Shown: one piece after another, positions 8,935-18,257 of the stretch | Numbering within the stretch: the first letter of the stretch is position 1 | How the letters are laid out: the number at the start of each line of letters is the position of its first letter | Source of the DNA: Streptomyces sp. NRRL F-5123 | GTDB taxonomy: Bacteria > Actinomycetota > Actinomycetes > Streptomycetales > Streptomycetaceae | Length of the DNA: 64,000 nucleotides | Assembly: GCF_000721495.1 (NCBI RefSeq) | Contig: NZ_JOHY01000045.1 | Location: forward strand, 1-64,000 | Reading direction: 5' to 3' | Program-made: the position numbers and the translations under genes | The notes under the pieces: generated by a model | The model's database searches: none | What the model was told of the DNA's origin: nothing | Seen by the model: only the letters and a program-made list of their open reading frames with translations

Positions 8935-10976
8935 CGCAGGAACGCGGCGGCGACCCCGGCGTCCACGGGGATGTGCAGACCGGTGGTGTGGGTGAGGTCG
9001 CCGCCGGTGAGCGCGAAGACCGCATTGGCGACGTGGTCGGGCAGCACCTCGCGCTTGAGCAGGGTGCGCTGGGCGTAGAAGGCGCCGAGTTCGGACTCGG
9101 GCACCCCGTAGACGGCGGCGCGCCGGGCGCCCCAGCCGCCGGCGAAGATGCCCGAGCCGCGCACCACCCCGTCGGGGTTGACGCCGTTGACGCGGATGCC
9201 GTGCTCGCCCAGCTCGGCGGCCAGCAGGCGCACCTGGTGGGCCTGGTCGGCCTTGGTGGCGGAGTAGGCGATGTTGTTGGGGCCGGCGAAGACGGCGTTC
9301 TTGGAGGCGACGTAGACGATGTCGCCGCCCAGGCCCTGCGCGGTCATGACGCGGGCGGCCTCGCGGGAGACGAGGAAGGAGCCGCGGGCCATGATCGCGT
9401 GCTGGAGGTCCCAGTCGCGGGCGGTGGTCTCCAGCAGCGGTTTGGAGATGGAGATCCCGGCGTTGTTGACGACCAGGTCGACGCCGCCGAAGGCGAGCAG
9501 GGCGGCGTCGAAGGCGGCGCGGATCTGCTCCTCGTCGGTGACGTCGACGGTGACGGCCACGGCCTTGTCCGGCCCGCCGAGTTCGTCGGCGACGGCGGCC
9601 GCGCTGGCGGCGTTCAGGTCGGCGACGACGACGCACGCGCCTTCGGCGGCCAGCCGGTGGGCGACGGCCCTGCCGATGCCGGACCCGGCGCCGGTGACGA
9701 ACGCGACGCGGGTCGCCAGCGGCTTGGGCGCGGGCATCCGGCGGAGCTTGGCCTCCTCCAGCTCCCAGTACTCGATGCGGAACTTCTCGGCCTCGGCGAT
9801 GGGCCGGTAGGCGGAGACGGCTTCGGCGCCGCGCATGACGTTGACGGCGTTGACGTAGAACTCGCCCGCGACGCGGGCGGTCTGCTTGTCCTTGCCGTAG
9901 GAGAACATGCCCACGCCCGGGACCAGGACGACCGCCGGGTCCGCGCCGCGCATCGCGGGCGAGTCCGCGGTGGCGTGCCGGTCGTAGTAGGCCGCGTACT
10001 CGGTCCGGTAGGCGGCGTGCAGCTCCGCCAGGCGGGCGGTCACGTCCTCCAGCGGGGCGGCGGGCGGCAGGTCCAGGACCAGGGGGCGGATCTTGGTGCG
10101 CAGGAAGTGGTCGGGGCAGGACGTGCCGAGAGCGGCCAGGCGCGGGTGCTCGGCGCGGGAGAGGAAGTCCAGCACCTCGGCGGAGTCGGTGAAGTGCCCG
10201 ACCTGCGGCCGGTCGGTCGAGGCGATGGCCCGCAGGACGGGTGCGAGGGCGGCCGCACGGGTCCGCCGCTCTTCGGCCGGCAGCGGCTCGTACCCGTCGA
10301 GGACCGGTCCGAGGGGTTCGGGCCTGCCGCGCTCGGCGAGGAAGGACTCGGCGGTGCGGATGATGTGCAGGGAGTTGGCCTCGCACTCCTCGGACGTGTC
10401 GCCCCACGCGGTGATGCCGTGCCCGCCCAGCACGCAGCCGATCGCGCGAGGATTGGCCTGCTTGACCGCGGCGATGTCCAGGCCGAGCTGGAAGCCGGGC
10501 CGCCGCCAGGGCACCCACACCACGGTGTCGCCGAAGCACTCGGCGGTCAGCTTCTCCCCGTCGGCGGCGCAGGCGAGCGCGATGCCGGAGTCTGGGTGGA
10601 GGTGGTCGACGTGGGCGGCGTCGACCAGGCCGTGCATGGCGGTGTCGATGGACGGGGCCGCGCCGCCCCTGCCGTGCAGGCAGTAGTCGAAGGCGGCGAC
10701 CATCTCGTCCTCGCGGTCCACGCCCGGGTAGACGTCCGCGAGCGCGCGCAGCCGGTCCAGCCGCAGCACCGCGAGGCCCGTTCCGGTGAGGGTGCCCAGG
10801 TCGCCGCCGGAGCCCTTGACCCACATCAGCTCGGTGCCGGCGCCGGTCACCGGGTCGGGCGCGGTGCCCTTGGCGGAGGTGTTCCCGCCGGCGTAGTTGG
10901 TGTTGCGCGGATCGGAGCCGAGCCGGTGGGAACGCTCCAGCAGGGCCCGGACCTCGGGGTGCGAGGCGGCGGTCAT
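8931..10976 (-). CDS. rhaD: Bifunctional rhamnulose-1-phosphate aldolase / short-chain dehydrogenase
   Basis: This 681-residue fusion has an N-terminal class II aldolase domain (about 1-400) and a C-terminal short-chain dehydrogenase (about 430-681). The aldolase part shows the zinc-site histidines in HVDHLHPDSG and GHGIT. The dehydrogenase has the nucleotide loop TGAGSGIG and the catalytic YSATK. By family knowledge it cleaves rhamnulose 1-phosphate to dihydroxyacetone phosphate and lactaldehyde and then oxidises the lactaldehyde. It lies 60 bases after rhaI and overlaps rhaB by four bases. The symbol refers to the aldolase half only. Confidence 0.92.
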   Translation of the reverse strand: MTAASHPEVRALLERSHRLGSDPRNTNYAGGNTSAKGTAPDPVTGAGTELMWVKGSGGDLGTLTGTGLAVLRLDRLRALADVYPGVDREDEMVAAFDYCLHGRGGAAPSIDTAMHGLVDAAHVDHLHPDSGIALACAADGEKLTAECFGDTVVWVPWRRPGFQLGLDIAAVKQANPRAIGCVLGGHGITAWGDTSEECEANSLHIIRTAESFLAERGRPEPLGPVLDGYEPLPAEERRTRAAALAPVLRAIASTDRPQVGHFTDSAEVLDFLSRAEHPRLAALGTSCPDHFLRTKIRPLVLDLPPAAPLEDVTARLAELHAAYRTEYAAYYDRHATADSPAMRGADPAVVLVPGVGMFSYGKDKQTARVAGEFYVNAVNVMRGAEAVSAYRPIAEAEKFRIEYWELEEAKLRRMPAPKPLATRVAFVTGAGSGIGRAVAHRLAAEGACVVVADLNAASAAAVADELGGPDKAVAVTVDVTDEEQIRAAFDAALLAFGGVDLVVNNAGISISKPLLETTARDWDLQHAIMARGSFLVSREAARVMTAQGLGGDIVYVASKNAVFAGPNNIAYSATKADQAHQVRLLAAELGEHGIRVNGVNPDGVVRGSGIFAGGWGARRAAVYGVPESELGAFYAQRTLLKREVLPDHVANAVFALTGGDLTHTTGLHIPVDAGVAAAFLR

Positions 10977-11036
10977 GGCAGGTGTCCTTGTCTGGGAGGG
11001 GACGGCGGTGGTGCGGGCGGCGGCCGGAAGCGCGGG

Positions 11037-12203
11037 TCAGGCGCCCCAGCCGGCCTGCTCACCGCCGACGCGTTCGGTGACGATGCGCTCCGCGTGGCCG
11101 GTCGCGCGGTAGGCGGCCATCGGGTCGGGGCCCAGGCCCATGTCCTGGCGGACCTCGGCGAGCAGCGGGCGGACGTCGGTGTTGTAGGCGTCCATCAGCA
11201 CCGCGTTGGCCTCCAGCACCTCGCCGGCCTGCTGGGCTGCGGCCAGGGCGCCGGCGTCGACCAGCAGCGCCTTGGCGGTGGCCTCCTGGACGTTCATCAC
11301 CGAGCGGATGATCGCCGGGATCTTCGCCTCGATGTTGTGGCTCTGGTCGAGCATGAACGCCACCCCGGTGGCCGGGTCCAGGCCGCCGTTGCGCACGACC
11401 TCGTGCATGATCCGGAAGAGCTGGAAGGGGTCGGCCGCGCCGACCATCAGGTCGTCGTCGGCGTAGAAGCGGGAGTTGAAGTCGAAACCGCCGAGCTTGC
11501 CCTCGCGCAGCAGGAAGGCGACGATGAACTCGATGTTGGTGCCCGGCGCGTGGTGCCCGGTGTCCACCACGACCTGCGCCTTCGGCCCCAGCTTGAGGCA
11601 GTGCGCGTACGAGGTGCCCCAGTCGGGGACGTCGGTGGTGTAGAAGGCGGGCTCGAAGAGCTTGTACTCCAGCAGCATCCGCTGCTCGTCGCCGAGCCGC
11701 TCGTAGACGGTGGCCAGCGCTTCGGCGAGGCGGTCCTGCCGGGCGGTGATGTCGTCCTGGCCGGGGTAGTTGGTGCCGTCGGCGAACCACAGCTTCAGGT
11801 CCCGCGAGCCGGTGGCGTCCATGATGTCGACGCAGGCCAGCAGGTGGTCCAGCGCCTTGCGGCGCACCGCCGGGTCGGGGTGGGTGACCGAGCCGAGTTT
11901 GTAGGCGTCGTCCTGGAAGACGTTGGCGTTGATCGCTCCCAGCGACAGCCCGCGCTCACCGGCGTACGCGGCCAGGCCCGCGTAGTCGTCCACGGTGTCC
12001 CACGGGATGTGCAGCGCCACCACCGGCGCCACCCCCGTCGCCTCCTGCACCCGGGCGGCGTCGTCGAGCTTCTCGTACGGGTCGCGCGGGACTCCGGCCT
12101 GCGCGAAGACCTTGAAACGCGTCCCGGAGTTGCCGTACGCCCACGACGGGGTCTCGATCCGCTGGGACGCCAACGCCGCCTTGACGGCGGACACTTCACT
12201 CAT
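11037..12203 (-). CDS. rhaI: L-rhamnose isomerase (RhaI type)
   Basis: This 388-residue TIM-barrel isomerase converts L-rhamnose to L-rhamnulose. It matches the actinobacterial and Pseudomonas type by the segments LWFADGTNYPGQDD, VDTGHHAPGTNIEF and GGFDFNSRFYADDDL, which carry the metal and substrate ligands. The ATG at 12203 is preferred over an in-frame TTG at 12209 because AGGAG lies about seven bases upstream. It is the first gene of the rha operon, with a clear promoter and a LacI-type operator immediately upstream. Confidence 0.93.
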   Translation of the reverse strand: MSEVSAVKAALASQRIETPSWAYGNSGTRFKVFAQAGVPRDPYEKLDDAARVQEATGVAPVVALHIPWDTVDDYAGLAAYAGERGLSLGAINANVFQDDAYKLGSVTHPDPAVRRKALDHLLACVDIMDATGSRDLKLWFADGTNYPGQDDITARQDRLAEALATVYERLGDEQRMLLEYKLFEPAFYTTDVPDWGTSYAHCLKLGPKAQVVVDTGHHAPGTNIEFIVAFLLREGKLGGFDFNSRFYADDDLMVGAADPFQLFRIMHEVVRNGGLDPATGVAFMLDQSHNIEAKIPAIIRSVMNVQEATAKALLVDAGALAAAQQAGEVLEANAVLMDAYNTDVRPLLAEVRQDMGLGPDPMAAYRATGHAERIVTERVGGEQAGWGA

Positions 12204-12214
12204 GGGCAACTCCT

Positions 12215-12228
12215 ATGAATCGTTTCAT
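12215..12228 (-). promoter_or_regulatory. LacI-type operator in front of rhaI
   Basis: The sequence ATGAATCGTTTCAT is a near-perfect palindrome of the LacI-family type (TGAAxCGxTTCA). It sits just downstream of the rhaI -10 and overlaps the Shine-Dalgarno region, a position suited to repression by the LacI regulator encoded at 22307. Confidence 0.75.
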
Positions 12229-12236
12229 GCCGCGGA

Positions 12237-12265
12237 CGATAAACAGCGTGCCGCGCGGGTGTCAA
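12237..12265 (-). promoter_or_regulatory. Promoter of the rhaI-rhaD-rhaB operon
   Basis: Read on the minus strand, TTGACA (12265-12260) is followed after 17 bases by TTATCG (12242-12237). This is a good match to a housekeeping sigma factor promoter, placed directly upstream of the LacI-type operator. Confidence 0.7.
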
Positions 12266-12282
12266 CAACACTGCCGTCCGGC

Positions 12283-12320
12283 GCCGGGGCCGCGCGGGAG
12301 GCGCGGCCCACGGCCCCGGC
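12283..12320 (-). terminator. Terminator after the rhamnogalacturonan lyase gene
   Basis: GCCGGGGCC and GGCCCCGGC form a 9-bp stem whose spacer carries a further GC-rich inner stem. It lies directly after the stop codon of the lyase gene and before the rha operon promoter, so it should separate the two transcription units. Confidence 0.65.
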
Positions 12321-14732
12321 TCAGTGACCGGACGTACTGGTGGCGCTTCCCCGCACCCGGCCGCCGTTGGCGTGGAAGCCGAACTCGACGTGGCCGTCCG
12401 CCCGGACGGGGCGGGCACCGGTCGTCGCCACCGTGACGGACGCCGACCCGCCGGGCGGGATGGATGCGGCCACGGGGACGGGGAAGCTGTTGGGATCGGC
12501 CCCGGCGACCTGCGGCAGCCCGCCGGCCTGCCAGCGGACGGCGTCCAGCCGGACGTCGTTGGCCGGGCCCGACCCCTTGTTGGTGATCTCCACCCGCCAG
12601 GTGCTGGTGCCGTGCGAGGTGCCCAGCGACGTCACCCGCCCGGCGAGCCGGGCCGGCCGCGCCGGCTGCGGACCGTCGATCTCCAGCACGACCGTGTCCC
12701 AGCCGAAGCCCACCGAGGACGGCGCCCCGGGCGTGACCGTACCGCCGTGCGTGAAGGCGACGGTGTTGTCCCCGGCGGTGAGCAGCGCGGCCGGGAAGGT
12801 CAGCAGGGCCTGCCGGGGGTAGCCGCTGCGGTCGGACTGGCGGGCCATGGTGGAGTCACTGTTGGCCGGCAGCGTCCCGGCGATGCCCGCGGACGTGCCG
12901 TTGACGGTGACCACAGGCGGCTTGCCGCCCTGCTGCATCGACGACGACACCGTCAGGTACGCGGTGCCCTCGGGTGCTTCGTCCAGCGGGAAGTTCACCG
13001 TCCAGGTGCCCGGGTTGGCCTGCGCATAATACCAGTCCTCGGGCTCCCACGACCGGCCCACGGTGAAGGTCAGGTCGCCGGGCACGAGCGACGGCTTCCA
13101 GTAGTCGCGCGGGCTGGGGCGCACCGGCGACCCGGTCGCGAGCGCGTACTCCTCGCCGGTGCGGTCGGCGCGGCCGATCTGCCACAGGAAGGTCGAGCGC
13201 TCGGTGGGCGACCAGGTGATCGTGCCGAGATCCTGGTGGGGGCCGGAGACGGTGATGCCGGTGCGCGTGAGCTGGTCGGTGACCGAGCCGTCCGCGGCGA
13301 AGACGTACAGCGTGTACGTGCCGGGGTCGGTCGTGCCCGGCTGCCACGCCTCGGGGACGCCCGGCAGGGCGAAGCTGCCGTCGGCGGCGGTCCGTACGAA
13401 GTGCACGGGCTCGTGGATCGTGTACACGTCGGTGACGTCCTGGGTGCTGAGCAGCACCCACAGATCCCCCGCGGAGCGGCCGTCGGCGACCCGGATGCGG
13501 CCGGTGACCGTGCTGCGCCGGGCGGGCTCGGGGTAGAGCGGGTCGTCGACCCACGCGGCGCCCGCGCGGTTCTCGGCGATCTCGCGGCGGGCGATGCCCG
13601 CGGCCTCGGCGATCATCGCGTCCGGGTCCTGCGGGTCGCCGGTCGTCAGGAAGCTGAACCACGGCCCGTACAGCCGCCGGTAACCCGCGGGCAGGGCGTA
13701 GGAGGGCAGGCCGTAGTGGTTGGCGCCGAAGTAGTTGAGGATCAGCGCGTCCTGGTGGATAGCCAGGTCCTGGTGCTGCGGGCCGACGCCGTAGAAGCCG
13801 GCGAGGGTCTCGTCGGACACCCCGCCGAGAGGGGTGAACCAGGTGCCGAAACCGTTGCCGTAGTGCCCGAACATCGGGTTCTCGTGGTGGTAGAGGCTCC
13901 AGTCGTACTTGGTGTAGACGTCGCCCGCCTTCGTGCCGCCCGCGTTGCTGTCCGGCGAGGGCAGGCCGGGGTTGTTCGCGCCGTCGACCAGCCAGGTCTC
14001 GTCGCCGACGCTCTGCTGCGTGGCCAGGTAGGCGTACGTGGGCTGCTGACCCTTGCCGCGCTCCCAGTTGTAGCAGTGGTCGAAGACCGAGCGGTCCCAG
14101 CGGGTGTTCATGCGGACCTCGTTGATGGAGGTCGCGTCGGTGGCGGTGAGGATGTCGTAGCCGTACAGGCCCGGCTTGCCCGCCCGCATGACCAGGTGGT
14201 GCTCGTGCCGCAGCGGCACGCTCGTGACGTCGGCGAACGCGACCTCGACCAGCTCGGGGGAGACCCGCAGCACCTTGACCTGCGTGCACACCAGACGGGA
14301 CTTGCCGCCGCCGGCGTCCACGTAGAAGGAGTGCCGGCGGTCGGGGTCGCGGGGGTCGACGCCGTTGAGGTTGTGGGCCAGTTCGGTGCCGTCGACCACG
14401 ACCGAGGTGGCCGTGACGGACACGTCGGACCAGCCGGTGAGGACGCCGCCGGCCGCGTCGTCGCGGCCGAAGGCGAAGCGGACCAGGCCGTTGTCGAGGA
14501 CGATCTCGCCGGCCTCGCCGGGGAAGGCGTACGTGCCGACCGCCGCCGGTCTGCCGTCGAGCGTCAGCCGTACCGGGTGGTGTGCGGCGTCCGGGTCCGC
14601 GGCGCCGCCCGGTCCCTCCTGCGGCGACTGCGCGGCCGCCGCACCGGCACCGCCCACGACGGTGGCGGCCGCACCGGCTCCCATCAGACCGAGCGTGGTC
14701 CGACGGCTCACATGGCTCTGCTGCCAGGACAT
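12321..14732 (-). CDS. Secreted rhamnogalacturonan lyase, PL4-like
   Basis: This protein of 803 residues begins with a Tat-type signal (SRRTTLGLMGAG... to about residue 34) for export of a folded enzyme. The large N-terminal beta-sandwich includes NTRWDRSVFDHCYNWERGKG and a middle segment GGVSDETLAGFYGVGPQHQD. It is followed by an FnIII-like domain (about 400-480) and a C-terminal carbohydrate-binding-like domain. This order fits polysaccharide lyase family 4 enzymes, which cleave the rhamnose-galacturonate backbone of pectin by beta-elimination. The ATG at 14732 follows GAGGAG. It would supply rhamnose-containing oligosaccharides to the neighbouring importer and rha operon. Confidence 0.85.
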   Translation of the reverse strand: MSWQQSHVSRRTTLGLMGAGAAATVVGGAGAAAAQSPQEGPGGAADPDAAHHPVRLTLDGRPAAVGTYAFPGEAGEIVLDNGLVRFAFGRDDAAGGVLTGWSDVSVTATSVVVDGTELAHNLNGVDPRDPDRRHSFYVDAGGGKSRLVCTQVKVLRVSPELVEVAFADVTSVPLRHEHHLVMRAGKPGLYGYDILTATDATSINEVRMNTRWDRSVFDHCYNWERGKGQQPTYAYLATQQSVGDETWLVDGANNPGLPSPDSNAGGTKAGDVYTKYDWSLYHHENPMFGHYGNGFGTWFTPLGGVSDETLAGFYGVGPQHQDLAIHQDALILNYFGANHYGLPSYALPAGYRRLYGPWFSFLTTGDPQDPDAMIAEAAGIARREIAENRAGAAWVDDPLYPEPARRSTVTGRIRVADGRSAGDLWVLLSTQDVTDVYTIHEPVHFVRTAADGSFALPGVPEAWQPGTTDPGTYTLYVFAADGSVTDQLTRTGITVSGPHQDLGTITWSPTERSTFLWQIGRADRTGEEYALATGSPVRPSPRDYWKPSLVPGDLTFTVGRSWEPEDWYYAQANPGTWTVNFPLDEAPEGTAYLTVSSSMQQGGKPPVVTVNGTSAGIAGTLPANSDSTMARQSDRSGYPRQALLTFPAALLTAGDNTVAFTHGGTVTPGAPSSVGFGWDTVVLEIDGPQPARPARLAGRVTSLGTSHGTSTWRVEITNKGSGPANDVRLDAVRWQAGGLPQVAGADPNSFPVPVAASIPPGGSASVTVATTGARPVRADGHVEFGFHANGGRVRGSATSTSGH

Positions 14733-15224
14733 CAAGACTCCTCGTGCTGGACGACTGGGGTGGCGGCGCCGTGCGGCCGACCCGGGATGGCGGCGGCCGG
14801 CGCGGAGCAGGAGTGCGGGGAGAGCCGGGCCGTGACGGCGCGGGCCGGCCCCGTCCGGGCACACGGACTTCTCGCCGCGGGCTGCGGTCGCGGTGGCCCG
14901 ATACGGGGATTGAAACGTACCAACTGCTCTGCCGGGCGTTGAAGCTAGCGAGCCGGACGAGGATTGGGAAGGGGTCGCGGGCAGGCCGATCCCCGGGCCA
15001 CGGCTTCCGGGGTGCGCCGGACGGGGCCGGGCCGGTGGTGCGTACGCCCTGGGGAACGGTGGGCTCCGGATGGTCGCTGCGCAGGTCAGACCGGGTGCGG
15101 GGGCGGGTTGCGGGCTTGGGTGTCGGATCCTGGTGGACTATGATCGACTGGCGCGAACTCGCCACATTGTGCGTGGATCGATTCAATCGCTGAACGGCAG
15201 GGGAACAGGCCGCGCGAACGGTCA

Positions 15225-15236
15225 TGAATCGGTTCA
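15225..15236. promoter_or_regulatory. LacI-type operator between the divergent operons
   Basis: TGAATCGGTTCA is an inverted repeat matching the TGAAxCGxTTCA pattern also seen upstream of rhaI. It lies in the divergent region about 280 bases before the dehydratase start. Confidence 0.6.
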
Positions 15237-15373
15237 GCCCCTCCGGGACGGCTGCGACGCCTCGAATCACCGTGCAGTGCACGGCCCGTACCTTCGCCGT
15301 GACAGAAGCCGCAACGGGGCGAGTGGCATCGACTCATATGACCCCACGACGAAAAATCGTTTCAATCAAGTTC

Positions 15374-15402
15374 TTGACGCTACTGAAACAGGGCCGTAGC
15401 GT
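15374..15402 (+). promoter_or_regulatory. Candidate promoter of the dehydratase-transporter operon
   Basis: TTGACG (15374-15379) and TAGCGT (15397-15402) are separated by exactly 17 bases. The half-site AAAATCGTTTCA lies ten bases before the -35. Confidence 0.6.
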
Positions 15403-15514
15403 CCCAGCCCATCAGGCCGCCTCCGGCCGCACATCGCGTTCCTTCCTGTTCCCTCTCGTTCCCTCTCGTTCGTTTCACGTCCTTTCCCGTTCACCGTCCC
15501 GAAGCGAGGGCAGC

Positions 15515-16690
15515 ATGCCGTCCGGTACCGCTGGCACCACGATCGTGGCTGTGTCGGCCCAGCTCTTCCGTACGACGACGAAGCTGGCCGTCGACCCCGA
15601 CGGGCACGAGCACCCCGGCGCCGAACGCGCCGTCACCCGGGCCCTGCTCACCCTCACCGACAGCGAGGGCAACCAGGGCCGCAGCCTGGCCGACCCGGCG
15701 CACATCGGGCGCGACGTGCTCGACGGGCACGTCCGCCCCGTGCTGCTGGGCCGCGACGTGCTGCACCGGGCCCGGCTGTGGCAGGACCTGGCCCGCCGCC
15801 AGCGCGGCAGCGCCGGGACCCTGGGCAACCGGACCCTGGCCGCCGTCGAGCTGGCGCTGTGGGACCTCACCGGCCGCCGCCTCGGGCTGCCGGTGTGGCA
15901 GCTGCTGGGCGGCATGCGCGACAAGGTCCCCGCCTACGCGAGCACCATGTGCGGCGACGAGATCCCGGGCGGCCTGTCCAGCCCGGAGGACTACGCCGCC
16001 TTCGCCGAGAAGCTCGTCGCGCAGGGCCACCACGCCGTCAAGCTGCACACCTGGATGCCGCCGGTGTCCTTCGCGCCCAGCGTGGCGATGGACATCCGGG
16101 CCTGCGCCGCCGTCCGCGAGGCCGTAGGGCCCGACGTCCCGCTCATGCTCGACGCCAACCACTGGTACAGCCGCGCCGAGGCGCTGGAACTCGGGCGGGC
16201 CCTGGACCGCCTGGGCTTCCACTGGTTCGAGGAGCCGATGGACGAGTACTCGGTCAGCTCCTACCGGTGGCTGGCCGGCCAGCTCGACACGCTCGTCATC
16301 GGCCCGGAGACCGTCGAGGGACGGCTCCAGGCCCGCGCCGAGTGGATCGCCGCCCAGGCCTGCGACATCCTGCGGGTCGGCGTCCCCACCAGCGGGGGCA
16401 TCGGCCCGGCGCTCAAGACCGCGCACCTGGCCGAGGCGTTCGGCATGGACTGCGAGCTGCACGGCGGCGGCGCCGCGACGCTCGCCGTCCTCAGCGCCGT
16501 GGGCAACGCCCGCTGGTACGAGCGCGGACTGCTGCACCCCTTCCACGACTTCGACGAGGTCCCGCCGCACCTGACGCGGCCCCCCGCGCCCGTCGACTCC
16601 GAGGGCTACGTCCACCTCAGCCACGAACCGGGGCTGGGCGAGGGCCTGGACACCGGCTACATCGACGCCGAGACGGTCGCGTCGTGGTGA
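15515..16690 (+). CDS. Enolase-superfamily acid-sugar dehydratase, mandelate racemase subgroup
   Basis: This 391-residue barrel enzyme has the three metal ligands of the superfamily in LMLDANHWYS, HWFEEPM and VIGPETVEG, and a C-terminal catalytic histidine in CELHGGGA. At the end of the second barrel strand it has VKLHTW (K-x-H) rather than the K-x-K of mandelate racemase. The substrate cannot be read from sequence; an aldonate or uronate from pectin is likely given the locus. The ATG at 15515 is chosen because homology begins just after it, although the upstream GAGGG is a modest ribosome site. It leads the transporter operon. Confidence 0.8.
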   Translation: MPSGTAGTTIVAVSAQLFRTTTKLAVDPDGHEHPGAERAVTRALLTLTDSEGNQGRSLADPAHIGRDVLDGHVRPVLLGRDVLHRARLWQDLARRQRGSAGTLGNRTLAAVELALWDLTGRRLGLPVWQLLGGMRDKVPAYASTMCGDEIPGGLSSPEDYAAFAEKLVAQGHHAVKLHTWMPPVSFAPSVAMDIRACAAVREAVGPDVPLMLDANHWYSRAEALELGRALDRLGFHWFEEPMDEYSVSSYRWLAGQLDTLVIGPETVEGRLQARAEWIAAQACDILRVGVPTSGGIGPALKTAHLAEAFGMDCELHGGGAATLAVLSAVGNARWYERGLLHPFHDFDEVPPHLTRPPAPVDSEGYVHLSHEPGLGEGLDTGYIDAETVASW

Positions 16691-16697
16691 CGCCCCC

Positions 16698-16719
16698 GCT
16701 GCCGTGAGGCCGCGGCAGC
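16698..16719 (+). terminator. Hairpin between the dehydratase and the binding protein gene
   Basis: GCTGCCG and CGGCAGC form a 7-bp stem eight bases after the dehydratase stop. With no U-tract it may act as a partial terminator or a mRNA stabiliser that sets the relative expression of the downstream binding protein. Confidence 0.35.
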
Positions 16720-16892
16720 GACCACGTTGCCGGCGCGACCGAACCCGGCGGCAGCGGCGCGGCGCGGCGCGCCGCCACGCCGGGACACGCACCACCCCCG
16801 CGGCCGCCCCGCCCGGCGTCCGCCCCGAACCCGCCCGTTACCCCCCGCGGCCGGCCACCGCCGGCGCGCCCGCACTCCGCAGGAGTACGTCC

Positions 16893-18200
16893 ATGACTCT
16901 CCGTACCACCGTCCAGCGCCACCCCCGCAGCGTGCGGACCCTGGCCGTCGCCACGACCGTGGTGTGCTCCCTGACCCTGGCCGCGTGCGGGTCCGGCTCG
17001 GACTCCTCCAGCGGGGGCAAGGTCAAGTTGAGCTTCTCGTGGTGGGGTGACGCCTCGCGGGCCAAGGCCACCGAGGACGCGGTCGCCGCCTTCGAGAAGG
17101 CCCACCCGAACATCACCGTCAGCACGCAGTACGCCAACTTCGCGTCCTACAACCAGAAGCTGGCCACCCAGATCGCCGGCGGCGGCGCCTCCGACCTGAT
17201 CCAGATCGACTGGGGCAACCAGAGCCAGTACGCCAAGAGCCACACCCTGCTCGACTTGTCCACCGGCCCCGGCAAGGTCGACCTGTCCGGCCTGGACCCG
17301 AAGTTCGCCGGCAGCGGCAAGGACGGCGACAAGCAGGTCGCCGTGCCGTTCGGCCAGGCCACCCAGAGCTTCGTCGTCGACACCACCAAGCTCCAGTCGC
17401 TCGGCGTGCCCGTCCCGCAGGCGAGCTGGACGTGGGACGACCTCAGGACGTACGCGCAGGCGGTGCACGACAAGTCCGGCGGGAAGGTCGCCGGGATCTC
17501 CGACCCCGGCACCACCTGGGCCGCCTTCCAGTCCTGGCTGCTCCAGCGCGGCAAGCAGCTCTACACCGGCGACGGCAAGCTCGCCTTCACCAAGGACGAC
17601 CTCGCGCAGTTCTGGAACTTCTGCACCGACCTGCGCAAGTCCGGCGCGGCCACGCCCGCCAACCAGACGGCCACCCTCGTCTCCGGCCCCGCCGAGGACC
17701 CGCTGGCCAAGGGCACCGCGGCCGCCGAGTGGGACTACGACAGCATCTACGCCAGCCACGCCGCCGCCACCAAGGACACCCTGGCCCTGCTCCCGCTGCC
17801 CGGTGAGAGCGGCCGGACGGGCATGTACGCCAAGCCGTCGATGCTGCTGTCGGTCTACGCCCGCTCCAAGCACCCCAAGGAGGCCGCCGAGCTGCTGAGT
17901 TTCCTGGTCAACGACCCGAAGGCCGCCGCGGCGCTGGGCACCAGCCGGGGCCTGTTCCCCAACCTGGCCGTGCGGAAGCAGCAGGCGGCGACCGCCACCG
18001 GCAACGACAAGGTCGTCTCGGACTTCGAGGCCGCCAACGCCTCGCAGCTCGCCGCCACCCCGACCGCCCCGCCGAAGGGCGACGGCCAGCTCATCACGCT
18101 GATGCAGCGGATCTACGGCGCCGTCAGCTTCGGCCAGCAGAGCCCGGAGGACGCCGCCGGCTCCTTCATGCAGCAGGCGAACCAGATCCTCGGGCAGTGA
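16893..18200 (+). CDS. Sugar ABC transporter substrate-binding lipoprotein
   Basis: This 435-residue family 1 extracellular solute-binding protein has a lipoprotein signal ending in LTLAACG (Cys about residue 31), so it is anchored outside the membrane. The mature part has the usual two-lobed signature, for example DLIQIDWGNQSQY and GTAAAEWDYDSIY. The ATG at 16893 follows AGGAG at ideal spacing. Two permeases follow; no ATPase is encoded, so a shared MsiK-like ATPase elsewhere is presumed, as is common in Streptomyces. The likely ligand is a rhamnogalacturonan oligosaccharide. Confidence 0.9.
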   Translation: MTLRTTVQRHPRSVRTLAVATTVVCSLTLAACGSGSDSSSGGKVKLSFSWWGDASRAKATEDAVAAFEKAHPNITVSTQYANFASYNQKLATQIAGGGASDLIQIDWGNQSQYAKSHTLLDLSTGPGKVDLSGLDPKFAGSGKDGDKQVAVPFGQATQSFVVDTTKLQSLGVPVPQASWTWDDLRTYAQAVHDKSGGKVAGISDPGTTWAAFQSWLLQRGKQLYTGDGKLAFTKDDLAQFWNFCTDLRKSGAATPANQTATLVSGPAEDPLAKGTAAAEWDYDSIYASHAAATKDTLALLPLPGESGRTGMYAKPSMLLSVYARSKHPKEAAELLSFLVNDPKAAAALGTSRGLFPNLAVRKQQAATATGNDKVVSDFEAANASQLAATPTAPPKGDGQLITLMQRIYGAVSFGQQSPEDAAGSFMQQANQILGQ

Positions 18201-18257
18201 CGGCCCGCCCGTAACAGCCCCCGCACCACGCCTGACGAAGGACGAAGGAGGAAGCCG

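Larger units (their letters stand above)
14733..15514. other. Divergent regulatory region between the lyase and the dehydratase operon
   Basis: About 780 bases carry no convincing gene but hold several LacI-type sites. TGAATCGGTTCA (15225-15236) is the best. TGAAACGTACCA (14911-14922) and AAAATCGTTTCA (15353-15364) match in one half. TTCA-N5-TGAA (15182-15194) has two half-sites. These fit joint control of both flanking operons by the LacI regulator at 22307. Confidence 0.6.

Noticed and set aside
7474..10976. A single kinase-aldolase fusion protein
   Set aside because: A continuous frame through rhaB extends into the aldolase gene, but a clear ATGA stop/start overlap and two separate homologous starts show two genes.
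8973..14942. Long plus-strand frames over the rha operon and lyase gene
   Set aside because: They are antisense shadows; the minus strand shows complete enzymes with catalytic motifs, operon overlaps and good ribosome sites.
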